Numbered from the stretch's first letter, positions 1 through 6,932 are shown. The stretch: 25,113 nt of DNA from Actinomycetes bacterium (GCA_023428065.1 JAEYZI010000045.1:1-25113), one strand, 5' to 3'. Numbers and translations are program-made. The notes: generated by a model not told the origin, from the sequence alone.

Positions 1-4
1 TCAC

Positions 5-80
5 GGGGCCTTAGCTCAATTGGTAGAGCGCCTGCTTTGCAAGCAGGAGGTCAGGGGTTCGATTCCCCTAGGCTCCACCA
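5..80 (+). tRNA. tRNA-Ala(UGC)
   Basis: Full cloverleaf. The acceptor arm at 5-11 pairs with 70-76 (one G-U pair). The anticodon stem is 31-35/43-47, with anticodon TGC at 38-40. The T-arm contains GGTTCGATTCC. The discriminator A is at 77 and CCA is encoded at 78-80. The last four bases plus the next two (77-82, ACCACA) form the left copy of the direct repeat flanking the adjacent 8.2-kb element, so the insertion left the tRNA intact. Confidence 0.98.
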
Positions 81-435
81 CAGGGCTTGTTGGAAAACAG
101 GCCATATCCGAGTTGGAAAACTCGACCAGAAAGGTAAGGCCACTGGTGTCGATGAACCAGTGGCCTTCATGGTTGCGGGTGGCTGGGCGGTGATCGATGG
201 CGCGGGCCGAGATGGGCGCCACGGCGGAGCTCTGGGTCCATGGAGGTCCCAGTTGTCCACGACGTCCCAGTCCATGTGCAGCCGCGCGGAAGCCGCGCAC
301 CTCCCGTACGAGAGTGAAGATCAGCTGGCAGCGGCCAAGCTGCAGCACTCCCCATGCGGCAACAGGAACAAGCACCGACCCCGTCACGAGAATCACCGAG
401 GTCGAAGCGGTGATGATTCGGACCGCATTGCGCAT
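16..435 (-). CDS. Small membrane-anchored ORF at the element's left end, 3' end unreliable
   Basis: The reading frame starts with ATG at 435, nine bases after the stop of the membrane protein at 445-828, so the two would be co-transcribed. The first 35 residues look genuine: a short basic N-terminus then a hydrophobic helix (VILVTGSVLVPVAAWGVL). After about residue 55 the frame becomes unconvincing. It then runs out through the terminal repeat and into the antisense of tRNA-Ala, giving the familiar spurious EPRGIEPLTSCL tail. Codons in another frame (from about 275 downwards, beginning MDWDVVDNWDLHG) look at least as protein-like, so a frameshift near 275-290 is possible. Either way the gene seems truncated or decayed at the element boundary. 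No function assigned. Confidence 0.3.
   Translation of the reverse strand: MRNAVRIITASTSVILVTGSVLVPVAAWGVLQLGRCQLIFTLVREVRGFRAAAHGLGRRGQLGPPWTQSSAVAPISARAIDHRPATRNHEGHWFIDTSGLTFLVEFSNSDMACFPTSPVVEPRGIEPLTSCLQSRRSTN
77..82 (+). repeat. Left 6-bp direct repeat (ACCACA), putative target-site duplication
   Basis: Identical to 8283-8288 and directly abuts the left terminal inverted repeat. It overlaps the ACCA end of tRNA-Ala. Confidence 0.7.
83..98 (+). repeat. Left terminal inverted repeat of the 8.2-kb element
   Basis: The 16-bp sequence GGGCTTGTTGGAAAAC is a perfect inverted match to 8267-8282. Its last ten bases recur in direct orientation at 112-121. Confidence 0.8.
109..124. repeat. Subterminal palindrome sharing the end motif GTTGGAAAAC
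   Basis: CGAGTT-GGAA-AACTCG is a 6-bp perfect inverted repeat with a 4-nt centre. It contains a second copy of GTTGGAAAAC (112-121). The right end of the element, read inwards, continues GTTGGAAAACTC as this copy does. It may be a recombinase binding site. Confidence 0.5.
136..167. terminator. Stem-loop at the left edge of the element
   Basis: The 12-bp arm AAGGCCACTGGT (136-147) pairs perfectly with 156-167 across an 8-nt loop. There is no U-tract. It could end transcription of tRNA-Ala or of the minus-strand genes upstream of it (445-828 and 435), or be part of the element end. Confidence 0.5.
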
Positions 436-444
436 CTAGTCCCC

Positions 445-828
445 CTAGCCTTCCGCTTGACGCTTGCCGGTCGCGAAGATCAGCACGGACCCGCCGAGGA
501 TTCCGATCAACGAGGCCGCAGGGATCCAATCCCCGACCGAGATGAAGGTGGCCTCGGTACCGGAGCCGTCAGCCTTCTGCCACTCACACACGATTTGCAG
601 CGGGAAGAGCTCGTAGTGAGCGTCAGGCGTGTCCGATGTCGTCCCGGGCGGTGCCCCAAATCCTTGGTTGGTGTTCCGAGCGCTGAGACACTGCTTCTCC
701 ACGAATGGGGGCTCCGATCCCCAATAGAGAAAGAGAGCCAGCAGCGCGCCGGCGACGCCGAGTACCAGAAAGACGAAGCCCGCCACGCGGCCGGTCTTTC
801 TTCGCGCAACTCCGGCTTCATGAGTCAT
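445..828 (-). CDS. Two-TM membrane protein of unknown function
   Basis: The 127-residue product has a basic N-terminus and a first membrane helix at about 14-35. An extracytoplasmic loop of about 65 residues holds two cysteines (C47, C81) that could form a disulfide. A second helix lies at about 102-120, followed by a short basic tail (GKRQAEG). This is a plausible 2-TM topology with both ends inside. The ATG at 828 is preceded by TAGTTT six bases upstream, compatible with leaderless transcription; no clear Shine-Dalgarno site is present. The next minus-strand ORF follows after nine bases. I do not recognise the family. Being cargo of the inserted element, it could be an accessory or immunity-type membrane protein, but nothing in the sequence shows that. 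Confidence 0.7.
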   Translation of the reverse strand: MTHEAGVARRKTGRVAGFVFLVLGVAGALLALFLYWGSEPPFVEKQCLSARNTNQGFGAPPGTTSDTPDAHYELFPLQIVCEWQKADGSGTEATFISVGDWIPAASLIGILGGSVLIFATGKRQAEG

Positions 829-1154
829 ATTCGCAAACTATCGTAGACAGGCCGTGTCGCCTCCCCCGAAAGGGTGTCGTGGACGCCCGGAAGCTGCTGC
901 GTGTCCCCGACGCTGGCGACGCCGCCGAAAGATCAAGGTGCCGATCCCGACGGAGCAGGAGGCGTGGTCAGCGCTCATTGCATCTTTCGCCTCGGTGCGC
1001 CGCCACCTTCGCGAACTGCCCCAGACCGCCTTCGGGGCGCTCGGCGCGTTCGAGGCCGCGGTGTTCAGCCCGCGTCCTCCCGTGGAGCCGAGCTGATGCC
1101 TATCCTGCCTGGGCATGCCGTCGCCGCCGATCCATTCGGACTGGGAGTGATGCT
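829..1154. other. Gap with a possible decayed gene end (about 930-1096, + strand)
   Basis: This 326-bp stretch lies between divergent membrane-protein genes. In one plus-strand frame the segment ending at the TGA at 1096 reads like a protein C-terminus (KIKVPIPTEQEAWSALIA, then SVRRHLRELP). Upstream of about 930 that frame is low-complexity Arg/Pro and has only a weak GTG (854). I read it as a possible gene remnant, not a functional gene. The promoter of the 445-828 gene should lie at 830-870, and that of the 1155 gene just before 1143. Confidence 0.35.
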
Positions 1155-2111
1155 ATGAGCGATCCGAACTGGCTCCTCTCGACCTTGGCGCAGTCCACTG
1201 CTGCCATCGTGGCGATCGTCGGAGGGTTCTTGGTAAGCCGACTGGTGCAGCTCTCCAGCGAGAAAGAGGGACTGCGTCGTCGGCTCACAAATCTGCGCGA
1301 TGAACTGAAGCAGGTGGCCACGCTCTTCGAGGCTGCGCACGAGTACCGTCTCGAGAACAGTCGGGACGCCTTCTACGGGTGGGTCCTGAAAGATCTCGTG
1401 AAGCGCGACGACCACTTCGATCCTCAGTCCCTACTCGAGGAGAACATTCCCCGCGGTAGCTCGATGGAAGAGATGGCGGACTACCTCGACGAGCTTGTCC
1501 AGCGAGTTGACGCCGCCCTCGGGAATGTCGGCGCGTACCTGGAGCAAGATGACACGCGAGACGTCACGATCGAGGAGCTGGAAGGACGTGGCATGAAGGT
1601 GCCACCGGGGGACCGGGACATCTACGAGAGCATTGAGTACCACCTGCTCGACGACCTGCCCGAGAAGTCGTACGACGCAGGTCCGCTTGGCCTGATGGTC
1701 AACCCGGTGCCGCGCTGGCGAATGCCACCCATCGAGTCTCCTGCGATCGCGACAACGGAGCTGCGGCGGCTCGACGAGTCCATCCGTGAAGAGCAGGACC
1801 TCCTGAGTCGCAGGTCGATGCTCGAAGCGGAATTGTGCCGACTGACCGCCGCCGTCCAGCAGATCGGCAAACCCGTTGGAGTTTCGTCGGCCGTCGCGAT
1901 CCTGGGGATCTACTCCATGCTTGGCATCGTTGCTCCGGTGGTTGTGATGGCATTCTTCCCCCTAGCGATGGACATCTGGCTCGCATGGAGTCTCGTCGGT
2001 CTTTTCGTGGTAGGTCTCGCCCTCGTCGTGATCTACATCTATTGGTACGCGAAGTCGCTGAACGCCGACGCCGAGAACAAGTCTGAGAAGTCAGCCGACG
2101 GTGAAACGTAG
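1155..2111 (+). CDS. Three-TM membrane protein with long cytoplasmic coiled middle, unknown function
   Basis: The product is 318 residues. The start ATG at 1155 is chosen because GGGAG (1143-1147) sits seven bases upstream; the open frame continues further upstream but with noncoding character. Residues about 8-30 form a hydrophobic helix (STAAIVAIVGGFLVSRLV). A charged, largely helical region of about 200 residues follows, with coiled-coil propensity at 32-62 and 200-235. Two membrane helices lie at about 244-268 and 273-299, and the tail is acidic. An N-terminal AAIVAIVGGFLVSRL-type helix followed by SSEK and a coil is, from memory, a recurring arrangement in uncharacterised bacterial membrane proteins of accessory regions. 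No enzymatic motif is visible. As a single gene with no operon partner, its role cannot be inferred. Confidence 0.85.
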   Translation: MSDPNWLLSTLAQSTAAIVAIVGGFLVSRLVQLSSEKEGLRRRLTNLRDELKQVATLFEAAHEYRLENSRDAFYGWVLKDLVKRDDHFDPQSLLEENIPRGSSMEEMADYLDELVQRVDAALGNVGAYLEQDDTRDVTIEELEGRGMKVPPGDRDIYESIEYHLLDDLPEKSYDAGPLGLMVNPVPRWRMPPIESPAIATTELRRLDESIREEQDLLSRRSMLEAELCRLTAAVQQIGKPVGVSSAVAILGIYSMLGIVAPVVVMAFFPLAMDIWLAWSLVGLFVVGLALVVIYIYWYAKSLNADAENKSEKSADGET

Positions 2112-2455
2112 TGGCCTGAGCCGGATCTGCTAGGCGGCGGTCGGCAGGTACCAGACGCGCTCGCGGCGGCGAGCGTACAGCCTCGTACTGCGCGGCGACC
2201 TGCTCCGTTGGGCGGACTACGGTCCCGATGAAGCCGACATGGCCCGTGCGTTGATGTTGCCAGCCCGCGGGCCGAGCGAGAAACGACCTACGGCGCGAGC
2301 CAGTCGTCAGTTCGATACCGCCAGCTCGAATAGGGGATTCTTGCCCGCCATCTCGTGTCGGCAGCCCAGCCTACGAATGAGACACGACACAAACCTGCGA
2401 CGCCGAACGCAAACACGCGCAGACCCCCGGCTGAGGAAGTGCGAGACTGATCCGC
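2112..2455. other. 344-bp gap, probably containing a decayed coding remnant
   Basis: No convincing complete gene. In one plus-strand frame about 2155-2250 reads AYSLVLRGDLLRWADYGPDE followed by ADMARAL, which looks like a real protein segment, but no start is available and the frame degrades after about 2265. It resembles a gene fragment left by deletion. The promoter for the DUF488 gene must lie in 2380-2450. Confidence 0.35.
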
Positions 2456-2890
2456 ATGGGGAGCAACGTCATAGGCATCGGCTACGAGGGCCTTGATCAG
2501 GACGCCCTAATGGCACGGCTACGACTCCGCGACGTCAAGACCGTCGTCGACGTTCGCCTGAACCCAATCTCTCGAAAGCGCGGCCTATCGAAGTCCGCGC
2601 TCAGCGCGCGACTCGAGTCCGAGGGCATCGGCTACGAGCACCTTCCCGCGCTGGGCAATCCCCGCGACAACCGAGAAGGGTTCGCGGAGGTGGACAGCCA
2701 GGAAGGCCGAGCCGCCCGCGATGCGTTTGGCGAGCTCTTGGGCGCCCGGGCGGCTCGCCTTGGCCTCGATCGCGTGCTCGAGCTTGCTGAAGACGGCACG
2801 GTCGCGCTCCTCTGCTTTGAAGAGGACGAGACTCGATGCCACCGCGAGCTCGTGCTCGCAGCGCTGCACTCACGACTCGTGAGCGCCTAG
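2456..2890 (+). CDS. DUF488 family protein
   Basis: The 144-residue protein has the hallmarks of DUF488. The N-terminal strand is IGIGYEGLD. VDVR (31-34) is followed by RKRGLSKSAL and by YEHLPALGNPRDNR (60-73). The C-terminal ALLCFEEDETRCHRELV (118-133) carries the conserved Cys...Cys-His-Arg cluster (C120, C128, H129, R130). The family's biochemical role is not established; members are often small stand-alone genes in accessory or defence-like neighbourhoods. ATG 2456 fits the family N-terminus; the nearest GAGG (2433-2436) is too far upstream to be a good ribosome site. The gene converges on the 2887-3711 gene. The palindrome CTAG at 2887-2890 provides the TAG stop of both genes, a 4-bp overlap. 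Confidence 0.9.
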   Translation: MGSNVIGIGYEGLDQDALMARLRLRDVKTVVDVRLNPISRKRGLSKSALSARLESEGIGYEHLPALGNPRDNREGFAEVDSQEGRAARDAFGELLGARAARLGLDRVLELAEDGTVALLCFEEDETRCHRELVLAALHSRLVSA

Positions 2891-3711
2891 AACAGCGTGG
2901 TCCGGTAGTCCGAGTTGCGAGGCGGACGGTAGACGCCGAGCACCGAAAAGCTCCGGCGCTTCGTCATGTCCGCGAAATTGCCGACGAAGAAGTAGGTGCG
3001 AACCTTCTCATTCCACATCTCAGTGTGGAACTTCTGCCTGATGATCGCCTTGAGCTCGTCGTCGGAGCGGAACCGATTGCGATACTGCAGCGCGCTGAGC
3101 TCCCAGTCGAGGATTCGCGGGTTGTGTCCGGAACAGTCCTCGGTCATGCACCTATAGCTGTAGTACACCTTGAATCGCGGCGGGATCAGTTCCGGCAACT
3201 TCTCTGTCTCGCCGAAGAAATCGAGCTGGCTCATCGCGGCAGTCATCCCGGCTACCTGTGCTGCCGTCCAGGGGCCGTGCTCCTCGAACTTCAGCGGCTT
3301 CAGGTCGCGGACTTCCACGAGGCCTAACGACTGAGCATTCAGGTCCGCCTCGACTCCGGCTCGAAGGTCGCACATGGTCGGGCCGATTAGCCGTTCGAGG
3401 ATCGGTCCCCGCGCGGCGATTGGGTGTGCCTTGCCTCTGCCCTCTCGCTTGAGAGTCTCCCAGTTCGGTCGGTGGCTCTCGTGACGCGCATCCTTCGTGG
3501 ACCGCCTGAGATCCAGTTCGATCACTTCGAACTTCGTGAACTGCTGCTCGCTACTGAGGTGGCGGAAGGCGACCGGATAGATGCGCACCCATTCCACCGT
3601 GTCATCGTCGTTCAGGCGAACACCGGCCACGCATACGGTGTCGACATAGGTCTTCGACGGTTCCGGCGCAGCCTTCACCGTGATGAGCACGCGTGCATGT
3701 TCGCTGGGCAT
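2887..3711 (-). CDS. DUF488-associated conserved protein with putative Cys/His metal site
   Basis: The product is 274 residues. The ATG at 3711 has a strong GAGGAGG site five bases upstream (complement of 3717-3723). The N-terminus ARVLITVKAAPEPSKTYVDT leads to VCVAG, with WVRIYPVAFR at 41-50. It resembles, from memory, uncharacterised bacterial proteins that begin VLITVKTYPxPS and often neighbour DUF488 genes. A central RCMTEDCSGH (C188, C193, H196) followed by DWE (202-204) looks like a metal- or nucleic-acid-binding element. A C-terminal FFVGNFADMTKRR-SFSVLGVYRPP block completes the fold. The gene is tail-to-tail with the DUF488 gene, so the pair may function together although not in one operon. 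No enzymatic function is assigned. The association is recalled family knowledge and needs a database check. Confidence 0.85.
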   Translation of the reverse strand: MPSEHARVLITVKAAPEPSKTYVDTVCVAGVRLNDDDTVEWVRIYPVAFRHLSSEQQFTKFEVIELDLRRSTKDARHESHRPNWETLKREGRGKAHPIAARGPILERLIGPTMCDLRAGVEADLNAQSLGLVEVRDLKPLKFEEHGPWTAAQVAGMTAAMSQLDFFGETEKLPELIPPRFKVYYSYRCMTEDCSGHNPRILDWELSALQYRNRFRSDDELKAIIRQKFHTEMWNEKVRTYFFVGNFADMTKRRSFSVLGVYRPPRNSDYRTTLF

Positions 3712-3884
3712 CGGCGCCTCCTCGGGTGGACCGATTCTAGGGACGGCGGAACGACAGGTACGAGCGCAGAGCCACGAGCGACACGTTGGTCGGCGACCTA
3801 CGCGCCTACCTTTCGACGCGAGCCAAGGGTGTCACCCTTGTAGTCCGGACACAGTCGGCCAACCCAATCGCAAGGGAGGTGTGG

Positions 3885-4679
3885 ATGCCTGACCTTCCGC
3901 CGTGGCGTGTCCACCGACTGCTGACGGACGTCGGCACCCAGAAAGTGCTGGACCTTAGTCGCGTGGACTTTGTGACGCCGCGCGGGATCGTAGCGATCGC
4001 GACGTATGCGGAGTCCCTCGTCCGGAAGGGCTTCGACGTGCGTGTCATTGGACCGTTGAGCCTGGACATCTCACGCTACCTAACCCGCGCGCACGTGCCA
4101 CTAGTGCTCGAAGATCTCGGCATCCAGCACGACTTTCAACCGGTCCATCGTGAACGCAATCTCGGGCACTCACTCGTGGAGCTGACGAAGTTCTCGAACA
4201 ACCACGATGTTGTCGCCCTTGCCGACAGCGTGCGCGACTTCGCTGCACCGCAGGGGGAAGACGCGGCCGACGCGCTACACACGGCTGTTTGCGAGGCAGG
4301 CGAGAACGTCGAAACTCATTCCGGGATCTCGCACGGCTACCTCGTTGCCCAGTACTACCCGACAAGCGGGACGTTCCGCTTTGCGCTCGGTGACAGCGGA
4401 GTCGGGTTCTATGCGCGCCTCGCGGAAATCGGCGCGACGGACGCGGGTCACGCGCTTGAGATGGCGGGGCGAGCCGGCGTAACGACTACTGGTGACCCCT
4501 ATCGCGGGCTCGGCATCTCTTCGATTCGCGATCAACTGATCTCACTCGACGGGACGTTTGTTCTCTCCACTCAGGATCGCGAGCGATACTTCTCGCCCCG
4601 CAACCGGGAAGGGTACTCCTCGGCCAACACAGGTCACACTGTCGGGAGTCTTGTCTATGGTGAGTTCCTCGCGGGATGA
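3885..4679 (+). CDS. STAS-like plus histidine-kinase-type ATPase (anti-sigma-kinase-like) protein
   Basis: The product is 264 residues from ATG 3885, chosen for the strong GGGAGG at 3874-3879; the frame could extend to a TTG at 3786 (297 residues), which lacks a good site. Residues about 1-85 form a STAS-like alpha/beta domain (VLDLSRVDFVTPRGIVAIAT). Residues 110-260 form a GHKL/HATPase_c domain. Its N-box includes CEAGENVETHSG (E137, N141), its G1 box is GDSGVGF (D170, G172, G174) and its G2 box is GLGISSI (208-214). There is no DHp histidine or sensor, so this resembles SpoIIAB/RsbW-type stand-alone ATPases, not a two-component kinase. A small STAS-like protein follows after 73 bp. The likely role is a partner-switching or phospho-regulatory module; its target is unknown. 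Confidence 0.85.
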   Translation: MPDLPPWRVHRLLTDVGTQKVLDLSRVDFVTPRGIVAIATYAESLVRKGFDVRVIGPLSLDISRYLTRAHVPLVLEDLGIQHDFQPVHRERNLGHSLVELTKFSNNHDVVALADSVRDFAAPQGEDAADALHTAVCEAGENVETHSGISHGYLVAQYYPTSGTFRFALGDSGVGFYARLAEIGATDAGHALEMAGRAGVTTTGDPYRGLGISSIRDQLISLDGTFVLSTQDRERYFSPRNREGYSSANTGHTVGSLVYGEFLAG

Positions 4680-4752
4680 TCTCATATCACCTGGGAGCAC
4701 AGAACTCAACGTAGTACTGTGGGTAAAGGTGGGAGTAACGGAGGATCGTGCG

Positions 4753-5043
4753 ATGCGTGTTGATGTCTCACTCCCTCGCCTCGTAGGCACACGGCAGAGT
4801 GCGCGCGAGCTCTTCGAAGCCGCTGTTGCCGATCATCACCACGTTGACACGCTGGTTCTTCGTGCTCGCGCGGTTCTCAATGCTGCTCCATCGTTTGTCG
4901 ATGAAATCGTTCGCCTTTCGGCGGAGCACGGCATCGACACGATCGAGCTCGTTGGGGAATCGACAGAGCTGCACAAGCAGTTCGAGGAGGCAGCGACTCG
5001 GCGCGAGGGCAAGGTCAAGATCGTTTCCGCCGCCTTGGTCTGA
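4753..5043 (+). CDS. Small STAS-like (DUF4325-type) protein
   Basis: The product is 96 residues. The ATG at 4753 has GGAGG (4740-4744) eight bases upstream; the frame is open further upstream but without protein character. The segment VLNAAPSFVDEIVRL, after a predicted beta strand VDTLVLRARA, is characteristic of STAS-like DUF4325 domains. Such domains occur alone or fused to HATPase domains. It lies 73 bp downstream of a STAS-HATPase gene on the same strand, so the two probably form a regulatory pair, possibly substrate or anti-anti-factor and kinase. A conserved phosphorylatable Ser in SFVDE is a candidate target (inference). The gene ends five bases before the stop of the convergent membrane-protein gene. 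Confidence 0.8.
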   Translation: MRVDVSLPRLVGTRQSARELFEAAVADHHHVDTLVLRARAVLNAAPSFVDEIVRLSAEHGIDTIELVGESTELHKQFEEAATRREGKVKIVSAALV

Positions 5044-5047
5044 ACCT

Positions 5048-5497
5048 TTACTTCGCGGGGATCTGCTTGGAGATCTTCTTGATGATCTCGGTGAACTTTC
5101 CGTTGACCGCCGCAACACTGGTTGTCTCGTCCTGGCTCGCAAACGACTCCCCGAGCTTCGCGAACTCTTGAGCGAGGGGAAGCAGCGACTCAACGCCGAT
5201 TGACGCGACGGCGACCTGCATTTTGGCGCTGCGCTCGGATACTTCTTGGTCGCGCGCGGGGTTCACTGTGACCGGCGCCCCCTCGTTTCCGTACTTGAGG
5301 TACACGACGTAGGCATCGCCGATCGCGTCGAGCGCATCGCGCCGCACCTCCCGCCGAAAGGAACGGCTTTGCCTCACCGACTCGAAGATCCCTGTGACGA
5401 GGGCACTCGCTGCACTTGACCCGACAATCGTCACGATGACAAGGAGAAAGAGTCCCCAGAAATCGAGTGAGATGATCGCTTTGATCAGCTCTTCCAA
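5048..5497 (-). CDS. Single-TM membrane protein of unknown function
   Basis: The product is 149 residues, starting at TTG 5497. The start is chosen because a very strong purine-rich site GGGAGGAGGGG (complement of 5503-5513) lies just upstream. One membrane helix lies at about 12-38 (WGLFLLVIVTIVGSSAASALV). A soluble, mostly helical region of about 110 residues follows and ends in Lys-rich KIIKKISKQIPAK. No catalytic motif is visible. The gene converges on the STAS-like gene with a 4-bp gap. N-terminal anchors with a helical cytoplasmic body of this size are common among accessory-region proteins, so no function is proposed. Confidence 0.8.
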   Translation of the reverse strand: MEELIKAIISLDFWGLFLLVIVTIVGSSAASALVTGIFESVRQSRSFRREVRRDALDAIGDAYVVYLKYGNEGAPVTVNPARDQEVSERSAKMQVAVASIGVESLLPLAQEFAKLGESFASQDETTSVAAVNGKFTEIIKKISKQIPAK

Positions 5498-5586
5498 GAA
5501 TGCCCCTCCTCCCAGGCGTCGACTTCCCTTACATCAAGGGTGGCCTCCCTTACTGACATCGCCCGGGACTCATGTAACACTTAGGC

Positions 5587-6117
5587 GTGTCTAGGGGCCT
5601 GGGTGTCATGCAGAAAGGGCTGCTCGGCGCACTAAGGGTGAGGGCCAATGACGGATCGACGCCGCCTCTGGCTTGGTTCGAGCGGCGGGCGCTCGGCTTC
5701 GACGAGTCTCCATCGACACGCGCCTCCCTGAGCCGCGCCGCCAGCCGGCTACACGAGATGGGCTTGATCGAACGGGGACTCGTGCCGCATCGGTCGAAGC
5801 CATCCACGAACATGCACTACCGGCACGCGCGTGCTCGCATCCACCCTGACGATGCCCGAGAAATGTGGTTGCAGGGGGAGCGGCTACACAGCGTCGTTCG
5901 ACTTGCGCCGACCGACGCTGACCGGGAGGACCTCGAGGCTGCGCTCGCTCGCTGGCGCGACATGTCCTTCCGCACTCAGATGTTCCACAAGTACTCCGTC
6001 TGGTTGTTTGAGCCAGGGGACGGCGTCTGGCCGGACGATTCGGCAGTCATCCGGCTTCCTCCGGTCGCCGCCCTCGATCACGTAAGGCAGGCGATCAGTT
6101 CGCACGCGTTGCCTTGA
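5587..6117 (+). CDS. Winged-helix-like DNA-binding protein
   Basis: The product is 176 residues from GTG 5587. The N-terminus MSRGLGVMQKGLLGALRV resembles that of many actinobacterial HTH proteins that begin SRGLG.xQ. An internal ATG (5608) is the alternative start. Residues about 8-65 fit a winged-helix domain: helix 1 QKGLLGALRV, a recognition-helix region with RASLSRAASRLHEMGLIERG (46-65), then a basic wing. The C-terminal half is helical and Trp-rich (ALARWRDMSF, YSVWLFEPGDGVW) and unrecognised. The protein could regulate the element's genes or sit at its replication or transfer locus. The upstream region 5560-5586 has TAACAC six bases before the GTG, hinting at leaderless expression. Confidence 0.75.
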   Translation: MSRGLGVMQKGLLGALRVRANDGSTPPLAWFERRALGFDESPSTRASLSRAASRLHEMGLIERGLVPHRSKPSTNMHYRHARARIHPDDAREMWLQGERLHSVVRLAPTDADREDLEAALARWRDMSFRTQMFHKYSVWLFEPGDGVWPDDSAVIRLPPVAALDHVRQAISSHALP

Positions 6118-6446
6118 TGCGCGGGCGGCGGACGCGATCACACATAGAGACGCGACACGCGCACATCGGATATCGGACAGGCGGGCAACAGACGGCCTGC
6201 CGAACCACCTGCACGGTGGGCCATCGAAGACACCCTCGCATTCTGGACATGATCCGCTCAGGTGCGGAGCAGCTCCGCAGTGCGGCCGAGCTCAGTCGCA
6301 TGTTCCCGCGCGGTCGATCGGGCGAGTGATTACAAGCGTTCACAACTGATATGCGTAAGCGTGCGAGATGGCCCGTTGCCGCCCATAGAGGACTAGGCGT
6401 GCCACTGCAGCCACATCAGCCCAGCAACTAGCCCCGAGGAGGGCGC
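6118..6446. other. 329-bp gap with one doubtful small ORF
   Basis: An ATG at 6117 overlaps the stop of the preceding gene (TGATG) and opens a 70-codon Arg-rich frame ending at 6329. Its second half (ILDMIRSGAEQLRSAAELSR) is somewhat protein-like, but there is no family match I can recognise and codon bias is weak. The remaining 6330-6446 presumably carries the promoter of the 6447 gene; no clear -10 box stands out. Confidence 0.3.
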
Positions 6447-6920
6447 ATGAACCAAGCGCACAACCACATCCACACCGCGTTCAAGGAGTTCGGCTTCCAC
6501 CACGTCGTCGACGGCGGCGCCGACGAGGGCTCGCCCGACATCGGCTATCCATGCAACTACGCCTACGGGTTCCCGATGTACCACCTGCGCCCCAGGGACA
6601 ACTCGGAGCTCGCGACTCTCCTGGAGGGCTTCGAGCGCGTGACCGCTAGTTCCGTCTCCGGGGTGCGCCAACAGCTCTCGCTCATCGCGGCCACCCGCAA
6701 CATTCTTCAGCTCGTCCGCGCAGAGTCGACCAAGTTCCACCTCCATGGAAGCGGCATCGACGCGTTCGTTTCGGCCGTAGACGACTTGGCCAGCCGCATT
6801 CAGACCTATCGTGAGTCCAACTGCACCTGCAACCACCCCGGAGGCCATGTCGGCGGCGGCGACTGCGAGTACGGCGAAGAGGACTGGAGCAACAACTGCC
6901 TCTGCATCCACTACCCCTAA
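6447..6920 (+). CDS. Hypothetical protein with Cys/His-rich C-terminus
   Basis: The product is 157 residues. The ATG at 6447 follows GAGGAGGG (6436-6443) with short spacing. The N-terminal 40 residues are His/Gly-rich. The middle (about 50-120) is helical with regular heptad-like hydrophobics (LATLLEGFERV, LSLIAATRNILQLV). The last 35 residues contain CTCNHPGGHVGGGDC and NNCLCIHYP, five cysteines and three histidines that could bind zinc or form disulfides. No signal peptide or membrane helix is visible. The family is not recognised. The dead IS481-family copy lies 12 bp downstream of its TAA stop and has not interrupted it. Confidence 0.75.
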   Translation: MNQAHNHIHTAFKEFGFHHVVDGGADEGSPDIGYPCNYAYGFPMYHLRPRDNSELATLLEGFERVTASSVSGVRQQLSLIAATRNILQLVRAESTKFHLHGSGIDAFVSAVDDLASRIQTYRESNCTCNHPGGHVGGGDCEYGEEDWSNNCLCIHYP

Positions 6921-6932
6921 CGCGCCGCTAGC

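Noticed and set aside
16..80. Protein tail EPRGIEPLTSCL... read antisense through the tRNA-Ala gene
   Set aside because: This is the well-known spurious translation of an antisense tRNA; only the N-terminal part of that ORF could be real.
3786..3884. Longer N-terminus (TTG 3786) for the STAS-ATPase protein
   Set aside because: No ribosome site at the TTG, whereas GGGAGG directly precedes the ATG at 3885, where the STAS-like fold begins.
6117..6329. 70-codon ORF translationally coupled to the winged-helix gene
   Set aside because: Arg-rich with weak codon bias and no recognisable family; kept only as a note on the gap.
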